A program made the position numbers and the translations under genes. Positions 8,832 through 17,106 of a stretch of 46,073 bases of DNA are shown in pieces (the first letter of the stretch is position 1; each line of letters starts with the position of its first letter). The DNA lies in NCBI RefSeq assembly GCF_015207265.1, contig NZ_JADEXE010000014.1:1-46073 (forward strand). Reading direction: 5' to 3'. Source of the stretch: Nodosilinea sp. LEGE 07298 (GTDB lineage: Bacteria; Cyanobacteriota; Cyanobacteriia; Phormidesmidales; Phormidesmidaceae). The notes beneath the pieces were generated by a model. The model was not told where the DNA came from and searched no databases. It was given only the letters and a program-made list of their open reading frames with translations.

Positions 8832-9314
8832 TTAGCCGCCGTAGTTCCAACCGGTGCTCTCCAGCAGAAGGGGTTCGCCATCGCGGTGGACAGCCGCACC
8901 AACGACCTCGCCCACAAAGACAGTGTGGTCGCCGTGCTCTACAGTCCCAACAACCCGACACTCGACATAGCCTAGGGTGTCTTTGATGATGGGGCAGCCG
9001 GTTTCGGGGCCGGGGTAAAACTCTATGTCCTCAAACTTGTTGCCGACTCGGCGCAGCGGCTTGAAGAAGTTTTGGGCCAAGTCTTTTTGACCCGCCTCTA
9101 AAAAGCTGAGGGCAAACACGCCGCTAGCTTTGACCATAGCGTGGGAAGTGGAGTCGTTTTTGACGCAGTTGACTACCAGGGGCGGTTCGAAGGAAGCCTG
9201 CATCACCCAACTAGCCGTAAAGCCGTTGAGATCTTCCCCATCTTTAACGCCACAGACATAGAGGCCGTGGGGAATTTTGCGCAAAAGCGTCTTTTTAGCC
9301 TGTTCGTCTAGCAC
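8832..9314 (-). CDS. flavin reductase family protein (FMN-binding split barrel)
   Basis: 160-aa flavoprotein of the flavin reductase-like domain family, expected to bind FMN and reduce flavin or a small acceptor with NAD(P)H. Typical marks are the N-terminal KIPHGLYVCGVKDGEDLNG, then TASWVMQASFEPPLVVNCVKNDSTSHAMV (the FMN-phosphate region) and FALSFL. The centre has GCPIIKDTLGYVECRVVGTVEHGDHTVFVGEV. The start is GTG at 9314, the only in-frame start beside the conserved N-terminus; an out-of-frame ATG just upstream is immediately followed by a stop. The domain also occurs fused at the C-terminus of cyanobacterial flavodiiron proteins, but here it is free-standing. A perfect 14-bp palindrome lies about 60 bp upstream. 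Confidence 0.85.
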   Translation of the reverse strand: MLDEQAKKTLLRKIPHGLYVCGVKDGEDLNGFTASWVMQASFEPPLVVNCVKNDSTSHAMVKASGVFALSFLEAGQKDLAQNFFKPLRRVGNKFEDIEFYPGPETGCPIIKDTLGYVECRVVGTVEHGDHTVFVGEVVGAAVHRDGEPLLLESTGWNYGG

Positions 9315-9373
9315 TACATAACCTGCGGAATGCGTCTCTAGGGCGAGTGTAATACAGCATCGCGTTCCTTCTC

Positions 9374-9387
9374 TACCTAATTAGGTA
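9374..9387. promoter_or_regulatory. perfect 14-bp palindrome, candidate operator
   Basis: TACCTAATTAGGTA is perfectly self-complementary. It lies 60-73 bp upstream of the flavin reductase start and just beyond the peroxiredoxin terminator, a position expected for an operator or promoter site. The regulator is unknown. Confidence 0.45.
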
Positions 9388-9388
9388 T

Positions 9389-9414
9389 AAAAAAGGCGCA
9401 CCGCGGTGCGCCTT
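9389..9414 (-). terminator. intrinsic terminator of the peroxiredoxin gene
   Basis: A perfect 22-bp palindrome (9393-9414) with GGCGCACC/GGTGCGCC arms is followed on the minus strand by six T residues. It begins 22 bases after the peroxiredoxin stop codon and separates that gene from the flavin reductase gene. Confidence 0.93.
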
Positions 9415-9436
9415 CATGGTGGTAATCGACTCAACC

Positions 9437-10072
9437 TTACTTGTTAGGCTGGGGAGTCATACGCAGGTAGGGCTTGATTTCGGTAACGCCCTTGGGAAAA
9501 CGTTGCTTAGCTTCTTCGGTGGGAATGGTGGGAGAGACTACAACGTCTTCGCCATCCTTCCAGTCAACGGGGGTCGCTACGCTGTAGTTGTCGGTAAGCT
9601 GTAGCGAGTCAAGCACCCGCAAAATTTCGGCAAAGTTGCGTCCGGTGCTGGGCGGATAAGTGATGGTCAACCGCAATTTCTTGCTGGGGTCAATCACAAA
9701 CACGCTGCGCACGGTTACTTTAGCGTTGGCGTTGGGGTGAATCATGCCGTAGAGGTCAGAGACCTTTTTGTCGTCATCGGCAATGATCGGGTAGTTGACC
9801 GAAACGCCCTGAGTTTCATTGATATCGCCAATCCAGCCTTGGTGCGAGTCGGCGCTGTCTACGCTGAGGGCGATAACTTTAGCGCCACGCTTTTCAAACT
9901 CGGGCTTGAGCTTGGCTACGCTACCCAGCTCGGTGGTGCAGACAGGGGTGTAGTCAGCGGGGTGAGAAAATAGCACCACCCAGCTATCGCCAGCCCAGCT
10001 ATAAAAATCAATTTCACCCTCGCTGGTTTGCTGGGTGAAGTTAGGTACCTGATCGCCAAGTTGAAGCGCCAT
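9437..10072 (-). CDS. 1-Cys peroxiredoxin (Prx6 type)
   Basis: Thiol peroxidase of 211 aa that reduces hydrogen peroxide and alkyl hydroperoxides. The catalytic motif is SHPADYTPVCTTELG with peroxidatic Cys45; no other cysteine occurs in the protein, which defines the 1-Cys class. Arg in the TVRSVFVIDP segment and the C-terminal dimer arm (VVVSPTIP..EAKQRFPKGVTEIKPYLRMTPQP) match Prx6 proteins in length and order. ATG at 10072 has GGAG 8 bases upstream. The gene is monocistronic, with its own strong terminator. The reductant is not evident from the neighbourhood, though trxA lies elsewhere in the window. Confidence 0.95.
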   Translation of the reverse strand: MALQLGDQVPNFTQQTSEGEIDFYSWAGDSWVVLFSHPADYTPVCTTELGSVAKLKPEFEKRGAKVIALSVDSADSHQGWIGDINETQGVSVNYPIIADDDKKVSDLYGMIHPNANAKVTVRSVFVIDPSKKLRLTITYPPSTGRNFAEILRVLDSLQLTDNYSVATPVDWKDGEDVVVSPTIPTEEAKQRFPKGVTEIKPYLRMTPQPNK

Positions 10073-10260
10073 CTCAAATCTCCGTTAGTCTGTGCAAAAA
10101 ACGTTGCCTAGCGTTTACTCTCGCTATTCTCCCATAAACCCCGGTATTCCGGTCGGAGTTTAGAGGATTGTTTTAAGGATTGTAGCGCAAGCCTTCTGCA
10201 ACGTGGCTTTGGGCACTAGCACTCGGTTAGTTTTAGCTAGCGATCGCGCCCCACCCATAA

Positions 10261-10291
10261 ATAAGGCACCCAGAAAATCCAGGTGCCTTAT
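10261..10291 (-). terminator. probable terminator of the DUF6464 gene
   Basis: Inverted repeat with 10-bp arms ATAAGGCACC (10261-10270) and GGTGCCTTAT (10282-10291) and an 11-base loop, followed on the minus strand by TTATG. It lies about 57 bp beyond the stop codon of the DUF6464 gene. The T-tail is short, so efficiency is uncertain. Confidence 0.65.
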
Positions 10292-10347
10292 AACGTTATG
10301 CTCTGCCAGCCCAGGGCTTGCAGCCTGTGCTCATGCCTGGGTTGACT

Positions 10348-10692
10348 CTATACTTGGCGGTCAAAGACTTTGGGGGCATAGGCACTGCACCCATCGCAGG
10401 GACCCATGGGGTTGGTAGCGCAGCGCAGATAGGGCGATCGCGCGTTGAGGTCGCAGGTAATATCGCCCATCATGTAACCCATACCATCAACGTAGTGCAG
10501 GTCAGTATTGTTGTCGAGCAGCTTGAGCATGCTCTGGCCCAAGGCCGTTGGCGCAGGCGACGCACTGCCGTACTTTTCGTCCCGGTCAGCGCGAATACTC
10601 ATCCACGCTGACACGATGGCTGGGGTGAGGCCGACCACAAAAATCAAAACAATGACGAGCATGAAACTGACACAGGTAACTAGCAGAATCAT
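10348..10692 (-). CDS. DUF6464 family protein, membrane-anchored
   Basis: 114-aa protein of unknown function. Residues 3-29 form one hydrophobic segment (LLVTCVSFMLVIVLIFVVGL) that should anchor it in a membrane. The soluble part ends in a conserved block, YVDGMGYMMGDITCDLNARSP then YLRCATNPMGPCDGCSAY, with four cysteines that could bind metal or form disulfides. This block matches my memory of the cyanobacterial DUF6464 family, but the assignment was not checked by search. It stands alone between the peroxiredoxin gene and a long non-coding stretch. Confidence 0.75.
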   Translation of the reverse strand: MILLVTCVSFMLVIVLIFVVGLTPAIVSAWMSIRADRDEKYGSASPAPTALGQSMLKLLDNNTDLHYVDGMGYMMGDITCDLNARSPYLRCATNPMGPCDGCSAYAPKVFDRQV

Positions 10693-11385
10693 CCTACCCT
10701 GACAAATCGGCAGGTCATCTACCAGGGGCGGGGGATTGGTACGTACCGTTGCGTTACTTAGTCTTTCGCAATATTGATAGCTGGTCCAGTTTGCCTTGAT
10801 TACGCTGGTCGATATAGGTATAGAGTCAATGCGATCGAACCGAGGGGCGACGAAACAGCCTTTGAAAAGTTCCCGCCCACAGATATTGTTTTGATGAATT
10901 TGTAGTTAGACTTTGAAAAAGAACGGTTTTCGCTTCAGTTCTCGACCAAAACAGGGCCGTTTGCCCATCACCTGAATAAGGTCCTGAACTTTTCAGAACT
11001 TTCATGTATTGGCGGATTCTGTTCTATGACCGATTATCTAGACATCCTGTAGACTCGCGTGTGCTCCAAAGCTAAGACCGGGTAGGGCCACAGGACATTG
11101 TGGAGGTTCGCTCCTCAGTGATAGCGCCTTACCCGGCTTTTTATTCTTTAAACATCGAAACCACTGGCGGTACCCGTCCGAGACTAGCCCTAATGCGTTG
11201 GGCCGGTAGCTGAAGTACATCAGCCGATCTCAGCTGCAAAGCTCACTGCTGGTACACTACCAGGCAAGCCAGCACTCTTAGTAGAGCTAGAGACCGCGCT
11301 TGCTATAGCCACTCCAGCCCCTGCACTCACCTTGACCTCTAACTAATGCTGCCTTCTGCTGAGCGACGCTTAAGTGAAGTGCTGC
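10693..11385. other. 693-bp gap with a candidate structured RNA
   Basis: No protein gene is supported. The right half contains the three-way-junction RNA described separately. The left half (about 10693-11035) includes a small hairpin CTGAA-CTT-TTCAG near 10983-10996 and is otherwise featureless. No tRNA or known RNA family (SRP RNA, tmRNA, RNase P RNA) was recognised by its core motif. Confidence 0.5.
11036..11150 (+). ncRNA. candidate structured small RNA ending in an intrinsic terminator
   Basis: An 11-bp closing helix joins 11078-11088 (CCGGGTAGGGC) to 11126-11136 (GCCTTACCCGG), with a single G-U pair. Inside it two hairpins abut: CACA/TGTG (11089-11092 with 11099-11102) and GAGG/CCTC (11103-11106 with 11113-11116). 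A 9-base single strand, 11117-11125, closes the three-way junction. CTTTTTATTCTTT follows directly on the plus strand, so the element would end transcription there. No gene begins downstream on that strand for 2.4 kb, which favours a free small RNA over a riboswitch. The 5' end is unknown; 11036 is only a nominal limit. Confidence 0.45.
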
Positions 11386-11919
11386 CTAGGCGGCGACTTC
11401 AGGGTCGTCTTCTAGCGAGTAGACATGCAGCCACTCCTCAACAACGTAGGGCGCTACTACCAGCCGCACGACAGTCCCGGTGGCCAGGGGTACAACCAGG
11501 GTTAGTGGACCGGGACGCTGAATGTGGCTCAAAATCGTATCAACGTCGTACTGAGCTACGTTTTCTGGCAGGTCTTGAGTTTGGGAATCAAGTAAGGGGG
11601 CCGCTGCCCACTGGGTTGCGGTGCCGGTCTGCACCAATAGATCGCTCTGGCGATCGACCAATCCCTGGCCTGGAAACCCCACCAAACGCAAGTAAACACC
11701 CTCTAAGTGCCCTTCTTGATAGCGCTTAAAGACCGTCGCCTGCCACGCCACATCGTTTTGGTCTCGCAAACTCTGGCGCGATCGATGGGTTGTCTGCCCC
11801 GGCTGCTCATGGTACGTGTGCACCGAAGCCATCGCTGGTTCGGCTAGGGCCAGCAACAGCAGACAGCCCAGCAGCAGAGCCAAAATCGTGAGCCGTAGGG
11901 CGCGCCAGAGGTAAGGCAT
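11386..11919 (-). CDS. DUF3122 family secreted protein
   Basis: 177-aa protein of unknown function with a clear signal peptide (LTILALLLGCLLLLALAEPAMA, cleavage likely after AMA near residue 31). It would therefore be periplasmic or thylakoid-lumenal. The mature part opens with VHTYHEQPGQTTHRSRQSLRD and has LRLVGFPG and a final VVAPYVVEEW segment, recognised from the cyanobacterial DUF3122 family. It begins 10 bp after the stop codon of the upstream secreted TPR gene, so the two are very likely one operon and may act together in the same compartment. Confidence 0.83.
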   Translation of the reverse strand: MPYLWRALRLTILALLLGCLLLLALAEPAMASVHTYHEQPGQTTHRSRQSLRDQNDVAWQATVFKRYQEGHLEGVYLRLVGFPGQGLVDRQSDLLVQTGTATQWAAAPLLDSQTQDLPENVAQYDVDTILSHIQRPGPLTLVVPLATGTVVRLVVAPYVVEEWLHVYSLEDDPEVAA

Positions 11920-11929
11920 GGGGAGATAG

Positions 11930-13390
11930 TTACAACTGGCTCATCTGGTTCAGTGTTTGTCGATATCCGGCCGCTTCGCCTTGCTGTAGGTAAAGCTGGG
12001 CGGCTTGCTCAAAGTCGCGGCGGGCACCGGCATCGTCGCCGAGGCGGGCACGCACAATGCCTCGGTTATAAAACAGCTCTGGTTCGGCACGGTTGGGAGC
12101 GCTGGCAATGGCCTGGGTGAGGTCTTGATAGGCATTTTGGGACTGGTTTACTTGCAGGTAGGCCGACCCCCGAGCCGAGAAGGCTTCTAGATAATCGGGC
12201 TGGGCAGCCAGAGCCTGACTGTAGTCATCGATCGCACCAAATACATCACCCGTAGCAAGGCGAGCATCGCCTCGGGCTTTAAAGGCGGTGGCATAGGTGG
12301 GGTCTAGAAACAGAGCCTCGGTGTAGTCTGCGATCGCAGCGGTCGCATCCCCCGCTTGCAGCAGCGCGTCGCCTTTTTGCTTATAAGCCATGGCCGAGTC
12401 GGGGTTGAGCTGTAGCACCCGAGCAAAATCTTGCTGAGCACCGCTCAGATTGTCTTGCGCGGCGCGAACAGTGCCCCGGCTCATGTAGGCCTCGGTCAGG
12501 CTGGGGTTGAGCTCAATGGCGCGATCGAGGTCTTGCAGAGCGCGGGTAGGTCGCCCCTGACGATAGAACACATAGCTGCGGTTGAGATAAGCCCGAGCCA
12601 TACTGGAATCGAGCTGCACCGCCTGATTCAGGTCATCGAGGGCAGCATCGTAGAGCCCTAAGTGGTAGTAGGCCACCCCTCGTCCCATGTAGGCTCTAGG
12701 CAGGTCGCCCTGTAGCTCAATGGCGCGGCTAAAGTCGGCTACAGCGTCGCTGTAGTTGTTGACGCGATCTAGGGCAAAGCCCCGCAGCACGTAGGCCGAA
12801 GGGTTATCGGGATCAAGCTCAATAGCGGTGGAGAAGTCTTCTAGGGCCAAGTCGTTGCGGCCCTGCTGCGAATCGATCAACCCCCGGTAGAGGTAGGCAT
12901 CTACCGCATCGGGGTTGGCCTCTAAGGCCGCATTAAAATCGGCCTGGGCCTCGGTGGAGTTGCCCTGGCGATAGTAAATGCTACCCCGCGCAAAGAGGGC
13001 ATTGGCGTTGCCCGGATCTAAACTCAGGGCCTGGTTCAGGTCGATTAGAGCGCGATCGTAGTTGTTTTGGTCGGCATAAATTAGGCCTCGATACAGATAG
13101 GCAGCAGCCAGGGTTGGATCTTTTTCGAGGGCCATGTCAAAGGCTGTGAGGGCGGCTTCGTAGTCGCCGCTGGTGTAGCGTTCGACCCCTAGGTTGTAGG
13201 CTCCAACCGCCGTTAGACCAGGCTCCTCTGGCTCGGCCTCAGCTTCGGGAGCAGGGGCCTCTGGTTCGATCTCAACTTCGGGTGCGACCATGTCAGGCTC
13301 GGTGGTCGGGGCCTGGGCGTAGGCTCCTAAGGGCGCTACCCCTGCTGCCAACCCCATGCCTAGTAGCACAACTAAATAGCGAAATTTCAT
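11930..13390 (-). CDS. secreted tetratricopeptide repeat protein
   Basis: 486-aa exported protein built almost wholly of TPR units. The start is placed at ATG 13390, inside a longer open frame, because GGAGGGGAAG precedes it and it begins a standard signal peptide (MKFRYLVVLLGMGLAAGVAP, cleaved near AYAQA). An acidic Pro/Glu linker, then about twelve 34-residue TPRs follow from residue 70 on (for example AYLYRGLIYADQNNYDRALI). TPR arrays are protein-binding scaffolds; the partner is unknown. The downstream DUF3122 gene, 10 bp away, is the best candidate for a functional link. Codon use and base composition match the neighbourhood. Confidence 0.9.
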   Translation of the reverse strand: MKFRYLVVLLGMGLAAGVAPLGAYAQAPTTEPDMVAPEVEIEPEAPAPEAEAEPEEPGLTAVGAYNLGVERYTSGDYEAALTAFDMALEKDPTLAAAYLYRGLIYADQNNYDRALIDLNQALSLDPGNANALFARGSIYYRQGNSTEAQADFNAALEANPDAVDAYLYRGLIDSQQGRNDLALEDFSTAIELDPDNPSAYVLRGFALDRVNNYSDAVADFSRAIELQGDLPRAYMGRGVAYYHLGLYDAALDDLNQAVQLDSSMARAYLNRSYVFYRQGRPTRALQDLDRAIELNPSLTEAYMSRGTVRAAQDNLSGAQQDFARVLQLNPDSAMAYKQKGDALLQAGDATAAIADYTEALFLDPTYATAFKARGDARLATGDVFGAIDDYSQALAAQPDYLEAFSARGSAYLQVNQSQNAYQDLTQAIASAPNRAEPELFYNRGIVRARLGDDAGARRDFEQAAQLYLQQGEAAGYRQTLNQMSQL

Positions 13391-13620
13391 GGCTTCCCCT
13401 CCACCGACGGTGTTTGCAGATTGAGTAGATTGGTGCCGCCCCTCAGCGGGGGCCTTTGTCAGAATACCCACCTACGTTGCGATCGATAATGCTAATGGAG
13501 CTAATGATAGGTCAGCTTATTTAGGTTGAGAGACAGGGTTAGAGAGTTTTTTTTAGAATTGGGGTACCCGGTCTCAACCAGTCCAGTTGCGGCAGAGGGG
13601 ATCGGCGTCAAGGAGATGAT

Positions 13621-13968
13621 ATGGCGATCGCACGTTGGTCAATTGGTATTTTGCTTGGGGTCTTGCTTTGGCTAGGGCTAGGGCACTACGCCAACGCCCA
13701 GAGCGAGGCCCGCATAGACTCACGGTTAAACCGCCTAGAGTCTGAACTCGGTCGGCTCAGGTCGCAGGTCAGACAGATAGAATCTCAGCTGGCCATTCCC
13801 AATCGTCCGGCCCCTAACCTGCCCACGATTACCTCACCAACCCCAGCCCTGGCAGAGCCTTCCTTAGAAGAGCAGTTCGACAATCTGGCCACGCTGGCGA
13901 TCGAACTCAAACAGCAGGTCAGACAGCTCGAAACCCGTGTCACACAGCTCGAAAGAGCGACATCCTAA
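13621..13968 (+). CDS. small secreted coiled-coil protein
   Basis: 115-aa hypothetical protein. Residues 1-26 form a signal peptide or N-terminal anchor (WSIGILLGVLLWLGLGHYANA). Two heptad-rich helices follow, RLNRLESELGRLRSQVRQIE and LATLAIELKQQVRQLETRV, separated by a Pro/Thr-rich linker. It would sit outside the cytoplasmic membrane or be anchored to it and could self-associate. ATG at 13621 is preceded by AAGGAGATGAT, a good ribosome-binding site. No family was recognised. Confidence 0.75.
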   Translation: MAIARWSIGILLGVLLWLGLGHYANAQSEARIDSRLNRLESELGRLRSQVRQIESQLAIPNRPAPNLPTITSPTPALAEPSLEEQFDNLATLAIELKQQVRQLETRVTQLERATS

Positions 13969-14067
13969 CGCTAACCGGCCTGTTCTTGACGAAGTAGGCC
14001 TACAGTTAGCTCCAAACTAAATTGAATCCACTGCCGCTACAGCCAAGGGTTTTACGTCTACAAACCC

Positions 14068-14175
14068 ATGCCAGCTCACCAGATCGAGGCGCTGCTGGCC
14101 GAGACTCCCCGTGCCCATCCTGCCCAAAGTAGCGGTCTAGTCAAATCAGTATGGCAAGATAGCATCGGTGTTTGA
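14068..14175 (+). CDS. possible 35-codon open frame before the symporter gene
   Basis: ATG at 14068 opens MPAHQIEALLAETPRAHPAQ and stops at TGA 14173-14175, 13 bases before the GTG start of the symporter gene. It looks like the beginning of a real protein (amphipathic, no rare codons). It could be a leader peptide coupled to the symporter, a gene remnant, or chance. No ribosome-binding site is visible. Confidence 0.25.
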   Translation: MPAHQIEALLAETPRAHPAQSSGLVKSVWQDSIGV

Positions 14176-14188
14176 CGGGTAACCCGCT

Positions 14189-15982
14189 GTGATTTGGATT
14201 GACTGGGCCATTGTGGTCGCTTATATGGCCTTTAGCCTGGGTTTGGGCCTGTACCTTTCCCGCAAGGCATCGGGCGGACTGGTGGACTTTTTTGTGTCGG
14301 GGCGATCGCTGCCCTGGTGGCTGGCGGGCACCAGTATGGCGGCCACCACCTTCTCTATCGACACGCCGCTTTATATCGCTGGCGTGGTTGGCACCCGAGG
14401 CATTGCCGGTAACTGGGAATGGTGGAGCTTTGGTATTGCCCACGTGGTAATGATCTACGTCTTTGCCCGACTGTGGCGACGCTCTGAAATCATCACCGAT
14501 GCCGAGCTGACGGAGCTGCGCTACGGCGGTTCTACAGCAGCCTGGCTGCGGGGCATCAAAGCCTTTTTGTTTGCGGTGCCGATCAACTGCATTGGTATTG
14601 GCTACGCCATGCTGGCCATGGTCAAAGTGATCGACGCCCTGCAAATCTGGCAGTCGGTTGGCATTGAGCCCGGCGAAAGCCTAAAGCTGCTAAGCGTGAT
14701 TGGGGTCAGCCTGTTGGTGCTGGTCTATGCCGGGTTTTCAGGGCTGTGGGGGGTGGTCGCGACCGACTTTTTCCAGTTCTTTTTAGCGCTGCTGGGAGCC
14801 GTGATTGTGGCGGTGGCAGCCGTGGCCAACCTGGGCGGTATGGGCAGTCTAATCGACCAGGTAAGGGCCACTGGAGGCACCGATCTACTCGCCTTTGTGC
14901 CCCTGGAGCGGGGAGCGGGCGGCTGGTACCAGTGGAGCGAGACCGCCGGTATTTCGGTCAGCACCTTTTTGGCCTATGTAACCCTACAGTGGTGGGCCTT
15001 TCGCCGCAGCGACGGCGGTGGCGAGTTTATTCAACGATTGGCTGCATCTAAAGATGAGGCTGAAGCCGAAAAAGCGGCCTGGTTTTTCAACATTCTGCAC
15101 TACGTCATTCGCACCTGGCCCTGGGTGGTGGTGGCCCTGGCGGCGGTCGTCATCTACCCCAATTTAGAAGACCGAGAGCTGGGCTACCCCATGCTAATGC
15201 TCGACTTTTTGCCGCCTGTGCTGCTGGGGCTGGTGGTGGCTTCGCTGATTGCCGCTTTTATGAGCACGGTCTCGACCCTGATTAACTGGGGCGCGTCATA
15301 TCTCACCAATGACCTGTACGGACGATTTATGCGGCCTACGGCCACCGATGCCGAACTGGTGCTGGCTGGGCGAATTGCCTCGGTGGTGGTGACGGGGCTA
15401 GGGGCGATCGCCGCCTTTTACTCCCAGGATGTAGCCACGGTGTTTCGGCTGGTGATTGCGATCGGCACTGGGCCGGGGCTGGTGCTCATTTTGCGCTGGT
15501 TCTGGTGGCGCATTAATGCTGCCGCCGAGCTAGCCTCCATGCTAGCCGGTTTTGTTGTGGGGTTGGTCACCAGCGTCGTGCCCATCCTGACCATTACCGA
15601 TTTTGGCCTGCGGTTGCTGGTCACCACCGCCATTACCACGGTGATTTGGGTCGCTACCATGCTGCTCACCGCCCCCGAGAGTGACGCCACGCTAGATACC
15701 TTCTACAGCAAAGTACGCCCCGGTGGCCCCGGCTGGGCACGCCAGCGCCAGCGTACCGGCCTTTGGCCCGCTCAAGCACTGGGCCGCGATTTACTTAGGG
15801 CAGGCGCGGCCCTACTGCTGTTGCTAGGGTCCATGCTCGGCGTCGGTGGTTTTCTACTCTACCAACCCCTTACCGGTTGGTTTTGGCTGCTAGTAGCGGT
15901 AGCTGGCTGGGTTTGTCTACGACGCATGGGTAAGACCGTGTTGCCCATGCCAAGGCCGGAGGTGGATGAGCCGCCGGGATGA
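14189..15982 (+). CDS. sodium:solute symporter family protein
   Basis: Integral membrane transporter of 597 aa in the SSS (LeuT-fold) family, driving uptake of an organic solute with Na+. About 13-14 hydrophobic segments can be counted. Family marks are DFFVSGRSLPWWLAGTSMAATTFSID near the start, GIAGNWEWWSF, and the Na+-site region STVSTLINWGASYLTNDLYGRF. The start is GTG 14189, beginning directly with the first helix (IWIDWAIVVAYM). The substrate cannot be read from sequence; database names for relatives vary (proline, galactoside). A charged segment before the last two helices carries the RQRQRTG stretch. Confidence 0.9.
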   Translation: MIWIDWAIVVAYMAFSLGLGLYLSRKASGGLVDFFVSGRSLPWWLAGTSMAATTFSIDTPLYIAGVVGTRGIAGNWEWWSFGIAHVVMIYVFARLWRRSEIITDAELTELRYGGSTAAWLRGIKAFLFAVPINCIGIGYAMLAMVKVIDALQIWQSVGIEPGESLKLLSVIGVSLLVLVYAGFSGLWGVVATDFFQFFLALLGAVIVAVAAVANLGGMGSLIDQVRATGGTDLLAFVPLERGAGGWYQWSETAGISVSTFLAYVTLQWWAFRRSDGGGEFIQRLAASKDEAEAEKAAWFFNILHYVIRTWPWVVVALAAVVIYPNLEDRELGYPMLMLDFLPPVLLGLVVASLIAAFMSTVSTLINWGASYLTNDLYGRFMRPTATDAELVLAGRIASVVVTGLGAIAAFYSQDVATVFRLVIAIGTGPGLVLILRWFWWRINAAAELASMLAGFVVGLVTSVVPILTITDFGLRLLVTTAITTVIWVATMLLTAPESDATLDTFYSKVRPGGPGWARQRQRTGLWPAQALGRDLLRAGAALLLLLGSMLGVGGFLLYQPLTGWFWLLVAVAGWVCLRRMGKTVLPMPRPEVDEPPG

Positions 15983-16049
15983 GGAGGAGATGGGGAGATA
16001 AGCGGTAAGATGAGAACATCGGTTACATCCCTTCACACGCGATCGCCCT

Positions 16050-16280
16050 ATGTCGTTTTTTCGGTCTTACATTGCCCCCCTGCTGATTGTGCTGATTTTT
16101 GCGGTGGCCATGCTGGCGGTGAGCGCCCGCATCTTTTTGCCCAGCGACATGATGGCCCCCGCGCCGATTGAAGAACCCATATCAACGGTGAATTCTGCCC
16201 CGATCGCTCACACTGATGGGGTAATGCCTGAGCTGTCAGAGCTTATTCACGGCCCCGAGAGCGATCGCGTTGCCGGTTAA
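16050..16280 (+). CDS. small single-span membrane protein, hypothetical
   Basis: 76-aa protein with one hydrophobic helix at residues 8-28 (APLLIVLIFAVAMLAVSARIF), followed by a Pro/Glu-rich tail with no recognised motif. It starts 67 bp after the symporter stop on the same strand and may be co-transcribed. It could be a small transporter-associated peptide, but nothing in the sequence proves that. Confidence 0.55.
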   Translation: MSFFRSYIAPLLIVLIFAVAMLAVSARIFLPSDMMAPAPIEEPISTVNSAPIAHTDGVMPELSELIHGPESDRVAG

Positions 16281-17106
16281 TTGGGCAAAGTAGACCCACT
16301 GCGGATTATTGGATCAACGTAAGTTGGCCCATTTACCTGTGTGCGCTTCCCTAAGCGGGAGTTTTTCCCGATCGAATTTGCTTGCTAAGGCTAATTTAAT
16401 TTAATCAAAAGGGAACCCCTTGGCAAACATATCTGCCAAGGGGTTCTCAACGTAGACTTGATGTAGCTTTTGCCTGTTACTCAACAAATTGCCGGAAGTA
16501 AAATGCCAACAATAAATGGCATAGGCAAGATGTTTTTGAAATGTTTCGGAGACAGCAGCACTTTGACTGGTCGACTTGAGAGTTTTCCTCAAGAAAGTTC
16601 CGATTAATTAGAGATGTTTAAATGCCGTCGTAAAGAAACCATCGCGTGGGGTTTATAGCGTCTCTGGGCATTTCTTACAGAGCTCTCGATCAGCTACAGA
16701 GAGGAAATATCAACAACCGAGTAAAGTGCTGCTGGTATTTGACGAAATAGATTCAGACGTTAACTCGATAACGTACCTCCTATTTAACAGGACTGAACTA
16801 TTTGAACTGTCAGAGGAAGAAATCACGTTTTGGTGTCAGGTGATTCACTTCCTTATTTACTAAGATACTCCCCTGATTCAGGCATGGCTAGTGATGATAC
16901 CAAAGTTTATGATTTGGTTAATGGCTACTCTCATAGCGTTGGAAAACCTAGGATTTTCGCCCTACCTAGAATATCTAGAATGCCTGTAGGCAGGGCAGCA
17001 GGAGGAATGTTGCGGGTACGTTCAGACGCTACTATTGATAGGCGGCTATCTCGGTAGAGGTGGTCACTGGTTTAAGGCAGCGGACTAAGGGTAAGGAGCG
17101 ATCGCA
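16281..17106. other. 826-bp gene-poor, AT-richer stretch before leuD
   Basis: No supported protein gene. The plus strand has an ATG-less open frame (about 16612-16860), and the minus strand has a 63-codon frame (16401-16592, TTG start). Neither resembles a known protein. The one clear element is the 13-bp-arm hairpin at 16413-16446. The local A+T content is visibly higher than in the flanking genes, and leuC, the usual partner of leuD, is absent. The region could be a decayed gene or insertion site. Confidence 0.5.
16405..16446 (-). terminator. strong hairpin, probable minus-strand terminator
   Basis: Perfect 13-bp arms GAACCCCTTGGCA (16413-16425) and TGCCAAGGGGTTC (16434-16446) enclose an 8-base loop. 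On the minus strand the hairpin is followed by CCCTTTTGATT, an acceptable U-tract; the plus strand has none. It implies a minus-strand transcript from the gene-poor region to its right, either a small RNA or a short coding RNA. Confidence 0.55.

Noticed and set aside
11036-11150. SRP RNA, tmRNA or RNase P RNA for the structured element
   Set aside because: None of their core motifs (the GGAAGCAGCC-like loop, the tRNA-like end with CCA, or the GAGGAAAGTCC segment) is present.
16401-16592. 63-codon minus-strand open frame as a gene
   Set aside because: It needs a TTG start, has no clear ribosome-binding site, resembles nothing known, and its 3' end coincides with a terminator-like hairpin.
16612-16860. 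Plus-strand open frame with a plausible acidic C-terminal half
   Set aside because: It has no ATG; only a weak GTG at 16726 would give about 40 residues. Not supported as a gene.
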